Both the position numbers and the translations under genes were made by a program. From assembly GCF_018500185.1 (NCBI RefSeq), contig NZ_JAHBGI010000003.1:372001-436000 (forward strand): DNA of 64,000 bases. Direction: 5' to 3'. The notes under the pieces are model-generated. The model saw only the letters and a list, made by a program, of their open reading frames with translations, was not told the DNA's origin and made no database searches. This DNA is from Litoribacter ruber (GTDB taxonomy: Bacteria; Bacteroidota; Bacteroidia; Cytophagales; Cyclobacteriaceae). Shown in pieces: positions 46,790-55,999 of this stretch (positions are counted from its first letter, which is position 1; each line of letters opens with the position of its first letter).

Positions 46790-46930
46790 AGAATACCCGA
46801 AATGGTAACTCTGCAAATTCTACGCAATGAAGCCTTTGTGTACTTCCTTTCCACTAAGTGTCTTTTGTGGCCAATTAATCTTTTTGCAAATTATTTCCGT
46901 GAAGAGGCTCTTTTGTTACTTCTTTTTAAT

Positions 46931-46989
46931 TTTGTGCCCTTTGTGCCCTTCGTGGCCTTTGTGGCCTACTTTTCTTACGTCTTCCGTCT
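46931..46989 (-). repeat. Composite nonamer + heptamer array directly after the 1117-residue fusion gene
   Basis: Plus-strand units TTTGTGCCC, TTTGTGCCC, TTCGTGGCC, TTTGTGGCC (46931-46966, four exact 9-base steps), then TACGTCT and TCCGTCT (46976-46989, 7-base steps). In the sense of the upstream gene the order is stop codon, AGACGGA-type heptamers, then GGGCACAAA-type nonamers. The TAG stop itself forms part of the word TAGAAGACGG, which is shared with the typA 3' end. Confidence 0.68.
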
Positions 46990-46990
46990 T

Positions 46991-49900
46991 CTAAAAATTA
47001 TACCCCAACGTCACATAAAATCTCGGTCTCTCCACAGTATAATCCCTCACAGGCCTGGCCACATCAAATTTCACATAATAATTGAGCAAAACAGTCCTCA
47101 AGCCAGCACCATAACTCTGCAGCCATGGATTGCTAAAATTGTTGACGGTAATATTAAAAGGTGACCCTTCGGTATCTATCACCTCGGTGTTTCTATCATT
47201 GATTCTCTCCCACGGCGCAGCTTCATTCCAGGATGAACCCGCATCATAGAAACCTACAAGCTGGAAATTCTTCACGAAATTAGAGGCTATATTCCCTCTT
47301 GATAAATAGGAGAAAATAGGGATTCTCAATTCAGCTGAAAAGGTGATCACATTATTCCCCCTGATCTCATCGTAATCATACCCCCTCAGATCCACAAATT
47401 CAGCAAACAGCAAGTTGGTATTTTCTCTTCCTGTAGGGTTCCTCACTGGACTGGCTTCTGGCCTATTGGCTGGAGGTTCATAAAACTGGTTAAAGAGCCA
47501 GTTGTCCATTCCGCCCACCATGTAGGTTTGCGGATTGTTCCCAAAAAATGAGCCTGCAAAGAGACGGGTTGCCAAAGTGATATTCTTGGACACCTTCTGG
47601 TAATTTCTCAAGTCCAGGTAAGCATTGCTGAAAGAGCGCTGGCTTTCATTCAGGCCTTGGTAGTGGACGAACCCGATTTTACCCTTGAAGCCTTGCTGCA
47701 TATACAAGCCCAGCTGGTTGGTTCTATCCACCACAAATTCAGCCCTACCACCCGCATAGTTGATATCAAGCCTGTTTTCCATTCCTTCCCCTCCCCTGAT
47801 AATGGAATCCGGATTTAGATTGAAATACTGAGTTTTTGCCACAAAAGGAGCCAACATAACCCTGGAGTGAACCGTGAAAGGATAGCTAAATCCTAACTCG
47901 GTTTTGGTCAGTACATAGCGCTGATAGGTTTCAATTCCTTCAGACCACAATACCGCCCTTCTATCAAACCTTCCCCTTACATCAATTCTCTGCTTGAGAT
48001 ATTCATACTCAAAGAACACGTCCGATCCAGACCTGAAATCTAGGGTGGTCATGATTCCGCCTCTAAAGGCGTGGTTGTCCAAAAGGTCTGTCATCTCGGC
48101 GTTGAGGCTAACCCCAAATCCACGAAGCGGATCCACAACAAAATTGGTATTCAGACTGCTGGCAATAAATCTAGGCACATAGGTGTTTGGTCCGGTCACT
48201 CTTTTTTGCATGGTCTGCTGCCTATAGGCATCCAAGGCTGAACTTCTCCCTGCACCTGCTAGGCGTGTTGACCTATCGATTTCTGGTACCGTATCAAACA
48301 CATAATTATCTGTATCTATCCCACCTCTTCCTTCAAACCGCAGCCTATCGGTATTGATAGTACCAGTTTGTGGAGTAGTGGGCACGGTATCCCTAGCTAC
48401 ACCACCGCCGCCAATCAGCAAATCGTCAAGGTTAATATCCACTGTAGGCGCTGGGGTTATGGTATCCGTAACCACCTCATCTGGTCGAACCGCCCTTTGC
48501 TGGGTTCGGCGTTCGGCCGGTGTCTCCCTGCGATCTCTTCTGGTAGCTGTCCGTTCGTTTAGCAACTTGGCCTGAGCCAATTGCACCCTGGGTGTGCTAG
48601 GCGTGAATTGGTCTAGGTTGGGAAATGTCTCCACCACCAACTTACTTTGGATACCATCCTGTACCGAATAGGCCCACTGGTTGGTTTGGGGAGAATAGTC
48701 AAATGCTATCAGGCTTTTGTTGAAGGCGGAAACCTGGCTGGACACCGAGGATCCCAACCCATACCTACTCACATTCATGATCCCACTCTGGTCGCTTAAA
48801 TGCAAAACAAAATTCCTATTGAGTACCTTTGGCCTAAAGTTTTTAGTATTGGTATTCGTCAGTCTTGTGGTGACCACCGAATCGCCAACGTCAATTCGGA
48901 AAAGGTTATAATAATCCGCTAAATTAGAAATATCAAAAATCCGTTCATTCAAAAGACTGTCGGGCAAATCGGTACGATTGGAAGAAAACACTATCGTGCT
49001 GTCATTTAAAAATACCGGACTGATGTTGTCAAACACATCATTGGTCAACCTTCTCCCCTGTCCTCTCATGTTCAAAGTATAGATTTCAGTTTTGCCATTT
49101 GAAATGGCAGAAAGCACCATGTTGCGGCCATTGGAATTAAAGTCTATATCCAAGATCTGGGTAAGATTTCTCAGGAAGATTTTATCTTGACCGCTGCCGT
49201 CAATAGCGCGAAGTCTCAAGGTGGAGGTTCCCCTTCTAAAAGTTGCAATGGCTAAGTTCAAGGTATCCTTCCAGGCAATTACTGGGGAAGTGAAGTTAGG
49301 CCGCTGGTCGTCCACATTGTATCCCCCCCTATAAACGGCTCTTTCCCTTCCCGAACTCAGGTCACGCACCACTACCCTGTATTTACCGTTGGTGTTCTGA
49401 ACATAGGCAAGGTTTTTCCCGTCAGGGCTGAACTTCACATCGTTTATGCTGCCCTGCCTTCTGGGGCTGGTGGTGGTTATTACCTTATCCTCATTGATAC
49501 TTTTAAAAGTTGACAATACCGGCTCGTTCAGTCCCACATAATACCCTCTCCATTGATCAGAAAAGTTGCGGTAGTTGATCCCTATGGTGTTGGCAATACT
49601 GTTTTCCTCATTTCTGTTGATCCTACTGAGGTTTAATATGCTGGAGATATATCTACGTCCGTATTTTTCCACGATGAAGTTCCAAATGGACTGCCCCACC
49701 AATCCAGCTTCCTCATCCCTCAATCTGTGCATTCGCGGCCGGGGATTGTTGTGAAGGTAGTGGCGGACAAAATCATCCATCTCCCTGCTCCAACCTTTTG
49801 CCAAATAAAGCGCTGCTCCATCTACAAACCACTCCGGGAAACTATTGATCAGATTGGACTGGAAAGCATCGGCAATGGATGAGCCGTAAAGCATTTCCTC

Positions 49901-50344
49901 GATGATGGCCTTGGACACCCCATAAATTAACTCTTCCTTAAATTCGGGATATTGGCCTGTGAAGGGGACTTCAGCCAGAAGCTTGCTGAAATAGGTTTGA
50001 CCATCTACGGTGTATTCATTTTTGTTGAGATTGAGATTACTCTGAAGGAGGTCTTCGCGCGAATTGTAAATAAAGACCTTCGGCTTGGTGTAAGCCACAT
50101 ACCCAATCATCTGGGTGATCCGGTCAAATTGGGATTCCAGATAGTCAATCGCCATCCGGGCCTTGGCTTGGCCTCCGTCGTAATAGTAAACTTCAAAATT
50201 ATTGGAAGAATAGTACGACCATTCCATATTCTTATGTTGAACACGGTTTTTTCCGAACCTCTCCCGGTCAAATTGCGCTTTGGTTTCAGGAGTAAAACCA
50301 AAAAGTAGCACAAAACTCAATACTAACAGTAATCTCAGCTTCAT
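46991..50344 (-). CDS. Outer-membrane fusion: peptidase-like domain + TolB-type propeller + Omp85-like barrel
   Basis: 1117 aa. Signal peptide 1-23 (ETKAQ). Residues about 35-265 look like a gluzincin (M1/M61/MA-type) domain: EWSYYSSNNFEVYYYDGGQA, then FPEWFVDGAALYLAKGW (169-185) in place of the usual P.W..EG.A.Y. The HExxH zinc motif is absent where expected (EELIYGVSKAIIEEM, 137-151). Residues about 290-590 are WD40-like/PD40 repeats as in TolB (VKFSPDGKNLAYVQNTNGKY, RNMVLSAISNGKTEIYTLN). A Thr/Arg-rich linker follows, then a C-terminal barrel (about 720-1117) resembling BamA/TamA surface antigens (GGMDNWLFNQF, FVDLRGYDYDEIRGNNV, FYVTLGYNF). Probably anchored in the outer membrane with the soluble domains in the periplasm. 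Function not known to me. It follows the FAD oxidoreductase gene by 21 bases. Confidence 0.82.
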   Translation of the reverse strand: MKLRLLLVLSFVLLFGFTPETKAQFDRERFGKNRVQHKNMEWSYYSSNNFEVYYYDGGQAKARMAIDYLESQFDRITQMIGYVAYTKPKVFIYNSREDLLQSNLNLNKNEYTVDGQTYFSKLLAEVPFTGQYPEFKEELIYGVSKAIIEEMLYGSSIADAFQSNLINSFPEWFVDGAALYLAKGWSREMDDFVRHYLHNNPRPRMHRLRDEEAGLVGQSIWNFIVEKYGRRYISSILNLSRINRNEENSIANTIGINYRNFSDQWRGYYVGLNEPVLSTFKSINEDKVITTTSPRRQGSINDVKFSPDGKNLAYVQNTNGKYRVVVRDLSSGRERAVYRGGYNVDDQRPNFTSPVIAWKDTLNLAIATFRRGTSTLRLRAIDGSGQDKIFLRNLTQILDIDFNSNGRNMVLSAISNGKTEIYTLNMRGQGRRLTNDVFDNISPVFLNDSTIVFSSNRTDLPDSLLNERIFDISNLADYYNLFRIDVGDSVVTTRLTNTNTKNFRPKVLNRNFVLHLSDQSGIMNVSRYGLGSSVSSQVSAFNKSLIAFDYSPQTNQWAYSVQDGIQSKLVVETFPNLDQFTPSTPRVQLAQAKLLNERTATRRDRRETPAERRTQQRAVRPDEVVTDTITPAPTVDINLDDLLIGGGGVARDTVPTTPQTGTINTDRLRFEGRGGIDTDNYVFDTVPEIDRSTRLAGAGRSSALDAYRQQTMQKRVTGPNTYVPRFIASSLNTNFVVDPLRGFGVSLNAEMTDLLDNHAFRGGIMTTLDFRSGSDVFFEYEYLKQRIDVRGRFDRRAVLWSEGIETYQRYVLTKTELGFSYPFTVHSRVMLAPFVAKTQYFNLNPDSIIRGGEGMENRLDINYAGGRAEFVVDRTNQLGLYMQQGFKGKIGFVHYQGLNESQRSFSNAYLDLRNYQKVSKNITLATRLFAGSFFGNNPQTYMVGGMDNWLFNQFYEPPANRPEASPVRNPTGRENTNLLFAEFVDLRGYDYDEIRGNNVITFSAELRIPIFSYLSRGNIASNFVKNFQLVGFYDAGSSWNEAAPWERINDRNTEVIDTEGSPFNITVNNFSNPWLQSYGAGLRTVLLNYYVKFDVARPVRDYTVERPRFYVTLGYNF

Positions 50345-50365
50345 GTATGTAGGGTAAACACTCTC

Positions 50366-51418
50366 TTAAATATACTTAAAAAAACGACTTATATTAACAT
50401 CTTTATCCACTTCCTGATTTAAAAGTAATAGATTGGTCATCATTTTACTTAAATAAGGCACCAGCGAAACGCCCTTTGCCCCAAATCCATTAAAGATATA
50501 AACGCTTTCATATTCAGGATGTTTACCTAAAAATGGTTTACGATCCCTGGTGGCAGGCCGGATGCCGTAGCTGTGTGAAATTATTTTTTTCTCCCCATTA
50601 CGGATTAACTTATCATATTTCTCCAAAATCTCCTCCTTGGCCCTTTCGGTCACCCCCGTATCCAGATCATGCTTGCTATAAGTAGAACCCACCTTCAATC
50701 TGCCGTCCGGAAGTGTAATTCTAAAAACACCCCTATTGATGATCTCCTCAGGCTGGAATCCCTCTTCCAGTTCCAGCACCTCCCCTTTCACCGGGGCGAA
50801 TGGCAAAAAGTTGAAAAAACGGCTGTCCAGTGATCCAAGACCATTGCAATAAACAATCTTGGAAGCTTTTATCCCATTGTACTCCACATAGGCCTCCAAT
50901 ACTGTAAGCTTTTCCTCGTCAAATCTTTCCTGGGTCAAGAGACCTTCCCCAAGTAAATATTGCTGGTAGCTGTCCAGCATACGATTTAGATCCACATAAC
51001 CAGAATTTTTTAACATCACCCCACCGTAGGGATTCACCACCTCCTCATACAGTGGCTTGCTGATAACTTGGTCGATATAATCCTGAAAATTTTCATCCCC
51101 ACTTCTGCCCATCCACTCATTGAGCTCCTCAATGGACAAAAAAGGTCTATAAATCTTTCTGGGATGGAAAAAATGGGCATCCAGTTTCTTTTCCAAAGAC
51201 CGGTAGAGAGGGCCTATTTCAGGAAAAAGAGAATCAGCAAGCCACGTTTTCACCATCTTCTTTCCCGTAATGGGATTGTAAAGACCAGCTGCAATGCGGG
51301 TGCTTAGGTTGGCTTTAGGCTCATCGATTAAGTGAACGCTTTTTCCTTCCTGAATCAGGCGGTGTGACAAAACTGTACCGGCAAGCCCCTGCCCTATGAG
51401 TAAAAAATCTACTTCCAT
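50366..51418 (-). CDS. FAD-dependent oxidoreductase (DAO/glycine-oxidase-like)
   Basis: 350 aa from ATG 51418, just upstream of the FAD-binding GxGxxG motif (VDFLLIGQGLAGTVLSHRL). The C-terminal part has the DAO-type FAD segment YGIRPATRDRKPFLGKHPEY and FNGFGAKGVSLVPYLSK. Probably oxidises an amine or amino acid; the substrate is unknown. First gene of a minus-strand pair with the fusion protein, and divergent from the metallo-hydrolase operon. The TTG two codons earlier was not preferred. Confidence 0.88.
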   Translation of the reverse strand: MEVDFLLIGQGLAGTVLSHRLIQEGKSVHLIDEPKANLSTRIAAGLYNPITGKKMVKTWLADSLFPEIGPLYRSLEKKLDAHFFHPRKIYRPFLSIEELNEWMGRSGDENFQDYIDQVISKPLYEEVVNPYGGVMLKNSGYVDLNRMLDSYQQYLLGEGLLTQERFDEEKLTVLEAYVEYNGIKASKIVYCNGLGSLDSRFFNFLPFAPVKGEVLELEEGFQPEEIINRGVFRITLPDGRLKVGSTYSKHDLDTGVTERAKEEILEKYDKLIRNGEKKIISHSYGIRPATRDRKPFLGKHPEYESVYIFNGFGAKGVSLVPYLSKMMTNLLLLNQEVDKDVNISRFFKYI

Positions 51419-51443
51419 GCCCAAAATTAAAGTCTTTCTTTGT

Positions 51444-51451
51444 TATTTTTG
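51444..51451 (+). promoter_or_regulatory. Possible -7 element (TATTTTTG) of the MBL-pssA-porU-porV operon
   Basis: Match to TAnnTTTG, 25 bases before the ATG at 51476, in the 57-base divergent spacer; no clear -33 box. Confidence 0.42.
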
Positions 51452-51475
51452 GCATTCAATGAAAATGATTCCAAC

Positions 51476-52129
51476 ATGCTAGAAATAAAAACCTTTACCT
51501 TCAACCCTTTTCAGGAAAACACCTATGTCCTATATGACGAAACCAAGGAGGCTGTCATCGTAGACCCTGGCTGTTACGAAAAGGAGGAAAAAGAAATGCT
51601 GCATAACTTCATTCTTTCCAAAGGACTAAAGGTGGTCAAACTGCTCAACACCCACTGCCACATTGACCATGTGCTGGGAAATGCATTTGTCAAAAGGAAA
51701 TACAGTGTGGATTTGCACGTACACCCCGACGATGAGGTGGTGCTAAAGTCAGTGGAGTCATACGCTTCCAACTACGGCTTCCAGCAATTTGAGCCCACTG
51801 CCATCGATGAATATCTCAAAGAAGGCGAAGACGTCAGGTTTGGAAACACCAACCTACAAGTCATATGGGTACCCGGTCACGCCCCTGGACACGTGGTGTT
51901 TTATCACAAAGAATCAGGAAACTGCATTGGAGGAGACACCTTATTTGAAGGAAGTATTGGCCGTACCGACTTGCCTGGTGGCGACCACGATACACTCCTA
52001 AATGCGATCAGAACCCAAATGTTTACCCTTCCTGATGAGACAGTGGTATATCCGGGTCACGGCCCTGAGACCACCATTGGACAGGAGAAAATCCACAATC
52101 CATTCGTAGGAGAAAGGGCCAGATTTTGA
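51476..52129 (+). CDS. MBL-fold metallo-hydrolase (glyoxalase II-like)
   Basis: 217 aa from ATG 51476. The zinc motif HxHxDH is visible as NTHCHIDHVLGN; later ligands lie in VPGHAPGHVVFY (His), GGDTLFEGSIGRTDLPGGD (Asp) and VYPGHGPETTIG (His), all six ligands of the dinuclear site. It resembles glyoxalase II/YcbL hydrolases acting on thioesters; the substrate is not defined. Its TGA stop overlaps the TTG start of pssA (TTGA). Confidence 0.91.
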   Translation: MLEIKTFTFNPFQENTYVLYDETKEAVIVDPGCYEKEEKEMLHNFILSKGLKVVKLLNTHCHIDHVLGNAFVKRKYSVDLHVHPDDEVVLKSVESYASNYGFQQFEPTAIDEYLKEGEDVRFGNTNLQVIWVPGHAPGHVVFYHKESGNCIGGDTLFEGSIGRTDLPGGDHDTLLNAIRTQMFTLPDETVVYPGHGPETTIGQEKIHNPFVGERARF

Positions 52130-52827
52130 CGATCAAAAAACACGTTCCCAACTCCCTGACAGCTTTGAACCTGATTTCAGGGATGGCCGGGATTTATTTT
52201 GTTCTAGAAGGGCAAATAACCTTTGGCGCTTATTTCATCTTTGCAGCGGCCTTTTTTGATTTCTTTGATGGCTTTGCAGCCAGGCTCCTGAATGTTTCCG
52301 GTGAGATGGGAAAGCAGATGGATTCCCTAGCTGATTTGGTCACTTTTGGGGTGTTGCCAAGCTTTATCATTTTCAAAATGCTGGAAAGCTCCTCCCCTGA
52401 GCCCTATCTGCCTTTTATAGGCTTTGCTATTGGGGTGATGTCAGCATTCCGCCTGGCAAAATTCAACATAGACACCCGTCAGACCGATAGGTTTATTGGC
52501 GTGCCTACCCCGGCTACGGCGCTATTGCTATCCACGTTGCCATTCCTTGCCGAAAAATCAGAAACAGCGTCCAATGTAATCTACAACCCGGTATTTCTGG
52601 TAGTACTCACCTTGGTCATGTCCTACTTATTGGTGGCCGAGCTTCCATTGATTGCCCTAAAATTCAAGTCATTTGGCCTTGAAGGAAATGTTTTCAGGTA
52701 TTTGGTCATCCTTATTGCTGTGGCAAGTCTTTTATTCGCTGGACTGGCAGGTATACCTTTCATAATTATTTCCTACATTGTGCTGTCGATGATTGAAAGG
52801 CTCGTGCAAAGCGATGGGAAAATTTAG
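52126..52827 (+). CDS. pssA: CDP-diacylglycerol-serine O-phosphatidyltransferase, TTG start
   Basis: Makes phosphatidylserine, the precursor of phosphatidylethanolamine, in the inner membrane. 233 aa with about eight hydrophobic segments and the CDP-alcohol phosphotransferase motif D-x2-DG-x2-AR-x8-G-x3-D-x3-D complete: FFDFFDGFAARLL then GEMGKQMDSLADLVTFG. TTG 52126 overlaps the MBL stop by four bases. The downstream porU ATG lies 14 bases inside its 3' end. Phosphatidylserine decarboxylase is not in the window. Confidence 0.94.
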   Translation: MTIKKHVPNSLTALNLISGMAGIYFVLEGQITFGAYFIFAAAFFDFFDGFAARLLNVSGEMGKQMDSLADLVTFGVLPSFIIFKMLESSSPEPYLPFIGFAIGVMSAFRLAKFNIDTRQTDRFIGVPTPATALLLSTLPFLAEKSETASNVIYNPVFLVVLTLVMSYLLVAELPLIALKFKSFGLEGNVFRYLVILIAVASLLFAGLAGIPFIIISYIVLSMIERLVQSDGKI

Positions 52828-55800
52828 GTCATACCACTTTTTATTTCTGCTCATTACCTGTCTGGCCGGGCCATTTTCCCTGATGGCCCAAAGCAGCTAT
52901 TTTAAATTTCCAATCACCGAAGAAGGCATCTACAAAATCACTTCCCAGCAGGCCTCCCAATTAGGCGGGGATATTTCCCAACTCAGGATCCTCGGGTATC
53001 AGGGCAGCCTGCCATCGGAACTGGACAGCAGCTTTGCCACTCTGAATGAAATCCCCGCCATGGAGATCAATGGCGAACTGTATTTTTATGCATCAGGCCC
53101 GCATTTCACCCAGCCGGACCTTGAATACCATCATCACCCCTATTCCGACACACTTTATTATCTGATCCAAACCGGTTTGCCACCAGAAAGGCAAATCGAA
53201 ACGGTTGGTTCCAATCATCAAGGGGAAGTAAATACACTTGCTTACAAACTTCTCACAAAAAAAGAGGAAACCCACAACCTGCTCAACTCCGGCAGGCAAT
53301 GGTGGGGCAATCGCAGTCTAAATGGTCAGTTGCAAAATCTATTCTTCAACGCCTCCACCGCCTCCCACCCCATCTATTACGATTTCAACCTCCTGGGGCA
53401 ATCGGTGGGCAGCAACAGCTATACATTCAGGCTCAACGATGAGGAAGTGGAGCAGCTGACTTTTGAGGCCATCCCCAACAGCACCTATGGCATCAAGGGC
53501 AGAACAGCCAGATCGAGTGGTTTCCATTCTTTCAATGCCTCCACAGGTGTCAAAGCGAGTTTCTTATATCAAAGCTCCAACTCCAACGGCATGGGCTACA
53601 TAGATTATGTGACCATCGGCCTCCCCGAGGTGCTCAGCAATCAATCAACCGGGATTTACCATTTGTTAAATAGCAAGCAAATTTCTGCCCCTGCGGGAAA
53701 ATATACGTGGGCAATTGAAGCGGATGGAAACATCCAAAATCTGGAATCAGGCCTCCACCCCCTCATTTCTCCCAAAATCGCCCTTTTCGACCAGAACTCA
53801 GTCAAGGCCATCTCAAGTGTGCAAGCAGCGGATATGCAGTTGAAGAATGAAGCTTTGGATGCCAACCTGCTGATCATAACTGTTCCACTTTTGCAAAACC
53901 AGGCCAGGCGATTGGCTGAGCATAGATCCAGACAGGGAATAAAGGCCAACGTGGTCGTTTTGCCTGCGATTTACGATGCCTATGGCTACGGAAACAGGGA
54001 CATAGCGGCCATAAGAAATTTCATAGCCAGGGAATACCACCAAAATGGCCAGTTGCAACATGTGCTTTTAATGGGCAAAGGCACCTTTGATTATAAAGGA
54101 GTTGTGGGTGGGAGGCCAAATCTAATTCCCACTTTCACCTCCAAGGAAAGCCATAACCCTTTGGCGACATACAGCACGGATGACTATTTTGCCCAGCTAG
54201 ATTTTGCCAGCCAAAACCTTCAAGTAGGTATTGGCCGATTGCCGGCCATCAATGTTCAAGAGGCAGTGAATATGGTGGACAAATTGATTGCCTATGATAA
54301 TGTTGAAAAAAACAGCGGTGAATGGCAGAGGAAAGTCCTTCTATTTGCCGATGACGGGGACAACCACCTCCACCTCAATGACTCCGAGCGTCACGCGGCC
54401 TTTTTACATGAAAACCATCCCGAACTTGTATTGGACAAGCTCTATCTGGACAATTTTGAAAAGGACCAAAAAAACAACCGCTACCCCGCGGCGGCAAAAA
54501 ACCTGATTGAAAAGGTCCGGGAAGGTGTCTTGTTGATAAACTTTGTGGGTCACGGTAATGAGGAAGTACTCACGGCAGAGCAGGTTTTCCATGTATCCCA
54601 GCTGGACAACTGGCCTACACAGGCAAACCTTCCCATATTAGTAACGGCCACCTGTGAATTTGGCAGGCAGGACAGTCCGTTTTTGAGGTCCGGGGCAGAG
54701 GAAATGCTCACCCGTCCCGGAAAAGGTGCCATAGCCCTACTCACCACCGGCAGACCCGTATTTAGTTCCTCCAATTATGCCATTAATAGGGCGTTTTTGG
54801 AAGCGGCTTTTCTTAAGCCATATGGTGAAAACCTGACCTTGGGGGAAATTTATAAAGAAACCAAAAATACCGCCTCTACCAACCAGAATAACCAGAGCTT
54901 TTCCCTCATCGGCGATCCCTCTATGCGCATTGCCCTGCCGGAGCTCACCGCTTCCAAACCTGATCTCTCGATTGCTGAAAGAAAAGTGGATACTTTAAGC
55001 ACCTTTGAAAACACAGCCATTGAAGCACTCATTACCGACCCGCTTACCGGCAGCCATCTTACCAATTTCAACGGCAGCTTTATCCTCTCCATTTACGGCC
55101 AGCCGGAGAGAAAGGAGACCCTTGGAAATATTGAAACTGCCACCACTTATTTGGATGAAAACCAGACCCTATTTCGGGGTGTGGGGAAAATTGAAAATGG
55201 TGTTATGAAAACAGAAATCATGCTTCCAGAAGTCGGTGAGGCTGGTGATATCCTATTGAAGATTTTTGCCCATGATGAAACCGGCGAGAGCGCCTTCAGT
55301 GCTGACAAGCTGCTGATCCAAAACCAAGGGCCTCCTTCAACCGACAGCCAAGGGCCCAAAATCCGCTTCAGCCTGTTTGATTCTGAAACCCATAGAAGCA
55401 TCATCCCTTCCACTCAAAGTCCGCTTTTCATCTATTTGGAAGACGAAAGCGGGATTTCCATTTCTGAAAAAAACCCTGCCTGGCAACCCAGATTGACCCT
55501 TAACGGGGGATCGGAAACAGTCCTAGCCCAGCAATACCGGGCCAAAAACAACAGCTATAAGACTGGAGTAATCGCAACAGTGCTGGACAACCTGAAAGAG
55601 GGGGTAAATACGCTGGAATTTTCGGCATATGATAACCATGGCAACATCTCCACGGCTACCTTGGAATTTGTGGTAGAAGGCAGCAGGAACCTCCAAATCC
55701 TTAGTCAGATGATATACCCCAACCCGGCAAGCAGCAGCACACAATTCAGGCTGCAGCACAACCGCCCAGGACAGGATCTCTCGGTTGAGGTGAAAGTCTA

Positions 55801-55999
55801 TAATTTATGGGGTGGTGAAATTTTCACCTATTCCAAGCGTTATCCTCATGCTAATGCGGAGCTTGATGACCTAGAATGGATTTTTTTGCATACCAAAACA
55901 AAATATCCGGCAAAAGGGACTTATATTTACAAACTAGAGCTCCGGTCAGAAGCCGACGGAACTTCTGATTCTAAGAGCGGGAAACTAATTATTCAATGA
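52814..55999 (+). CDS. porU: Type IX secretion system sortase PorU
   Basis: Surface cysteine protease of the C25 (gingipain) family that cuts the C-terminal sorting domain from T9SS cargo and attaches it to anionic LPS. 1061 aa from ATG 52814. Signal peptide with HFLFLLITCLAGPFSLMAQ; N-terminal beta domains; C25 catalytic domain with His580 (INFVGHGNEE) and Cys614 (ILVTATCEFGRQDSPF); a C-terminal sorting-domain-like module with IYPNPASSSTQFRL and KGTYIYKLEL. A TTG 21 bases upstream was rejected because the ATG gives a clean signal peptide. The porV ATG overlaps its stop (ATGA). Confidence 0.94.
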   Translation: MGKFRSYHFLFLLITCLAGPFSLMAQSSYFKFPITEEGIYKITSQQASQLGGDISQLRILGYQGSLPSELDSSFATLNEIPAMEINGELYFYASGPHFTQPDLEYHHHPYSDTLYYLIQTGLPPERQIETVGSNHQGEVNTLAYKLLTKKEETHNLLNSGRQWWGNRSLNGQLQNLFFNASTASHPIYYDFNLLGQSVGSNSYTFRLNDEEVEQLTFEAIPNSTYGIKGRTARSSGFHSFNASTGVKASFLYQSSNSNGMGYIDYVTIGLPEVLSNQSTGIYHLLNSKQISAPAGKYTWAIEADGNIQNLESGLHPLISPKIALFDQNSVKAISSVQAADMQLKNEALDANLLIITVPLLQNQARRLAEHRSRQGIKANVVVLPAIYDAYGYGNRDIAAIRNFIAREYHQNGQLQHVLLMGKGTFDYKGVVGGRPNLIPTFTSKESHNPLATYSTDDYFAQLDFASQNLQVGIGRLPAINVQEAVNMVDKLIAYDNVEKNSGEWQRKVLLFADDGDNHLHLNDSERHAAFLHENHPELVLDKLYLDNFEKDQKNNRYPAAAKNLIEKVREGVLLINFVGHGNEEVLTAEQVFHVSQLDNWPTQANLPILVTATCEFGRQDSPFLRSGAEEMLTRPGKGAIALLTTGRPVFSSSNYAINRAFLEAAFLKPYGENLTLGEIYKETKNTASTNQNNQSFSLIGDPSMRIALPELTASKPDLSIAERKVDTLSTFENTAIEALITDPLTGSHLTNFNGSFILSIYGQPERKETLGNIETATTYLDENQTLFRGVGKIENGVMKTEIMLPEVGEAGDILLKIFAHDETGESAFSADKLLIQNQGPPSTDSQGPKIRFSLFDSETHRSIIPSTQSPLFIYLEDESGISISEKNPAWQPRLTLNGGSETVLAQQYRAKNNSYKTGVIATVLDNLKEGVNTLEFSAYDNHGNISTATLEFVVEGSRNLQILSQMIYPNPASSSTQFRLQHNRPGQDLSVEVKVYNLWGGEIFTYSKRYPHANAELDDLEWIFLHTKTKYPAKGTYIYKLELRSEADGTSDSKSGKLIIQ

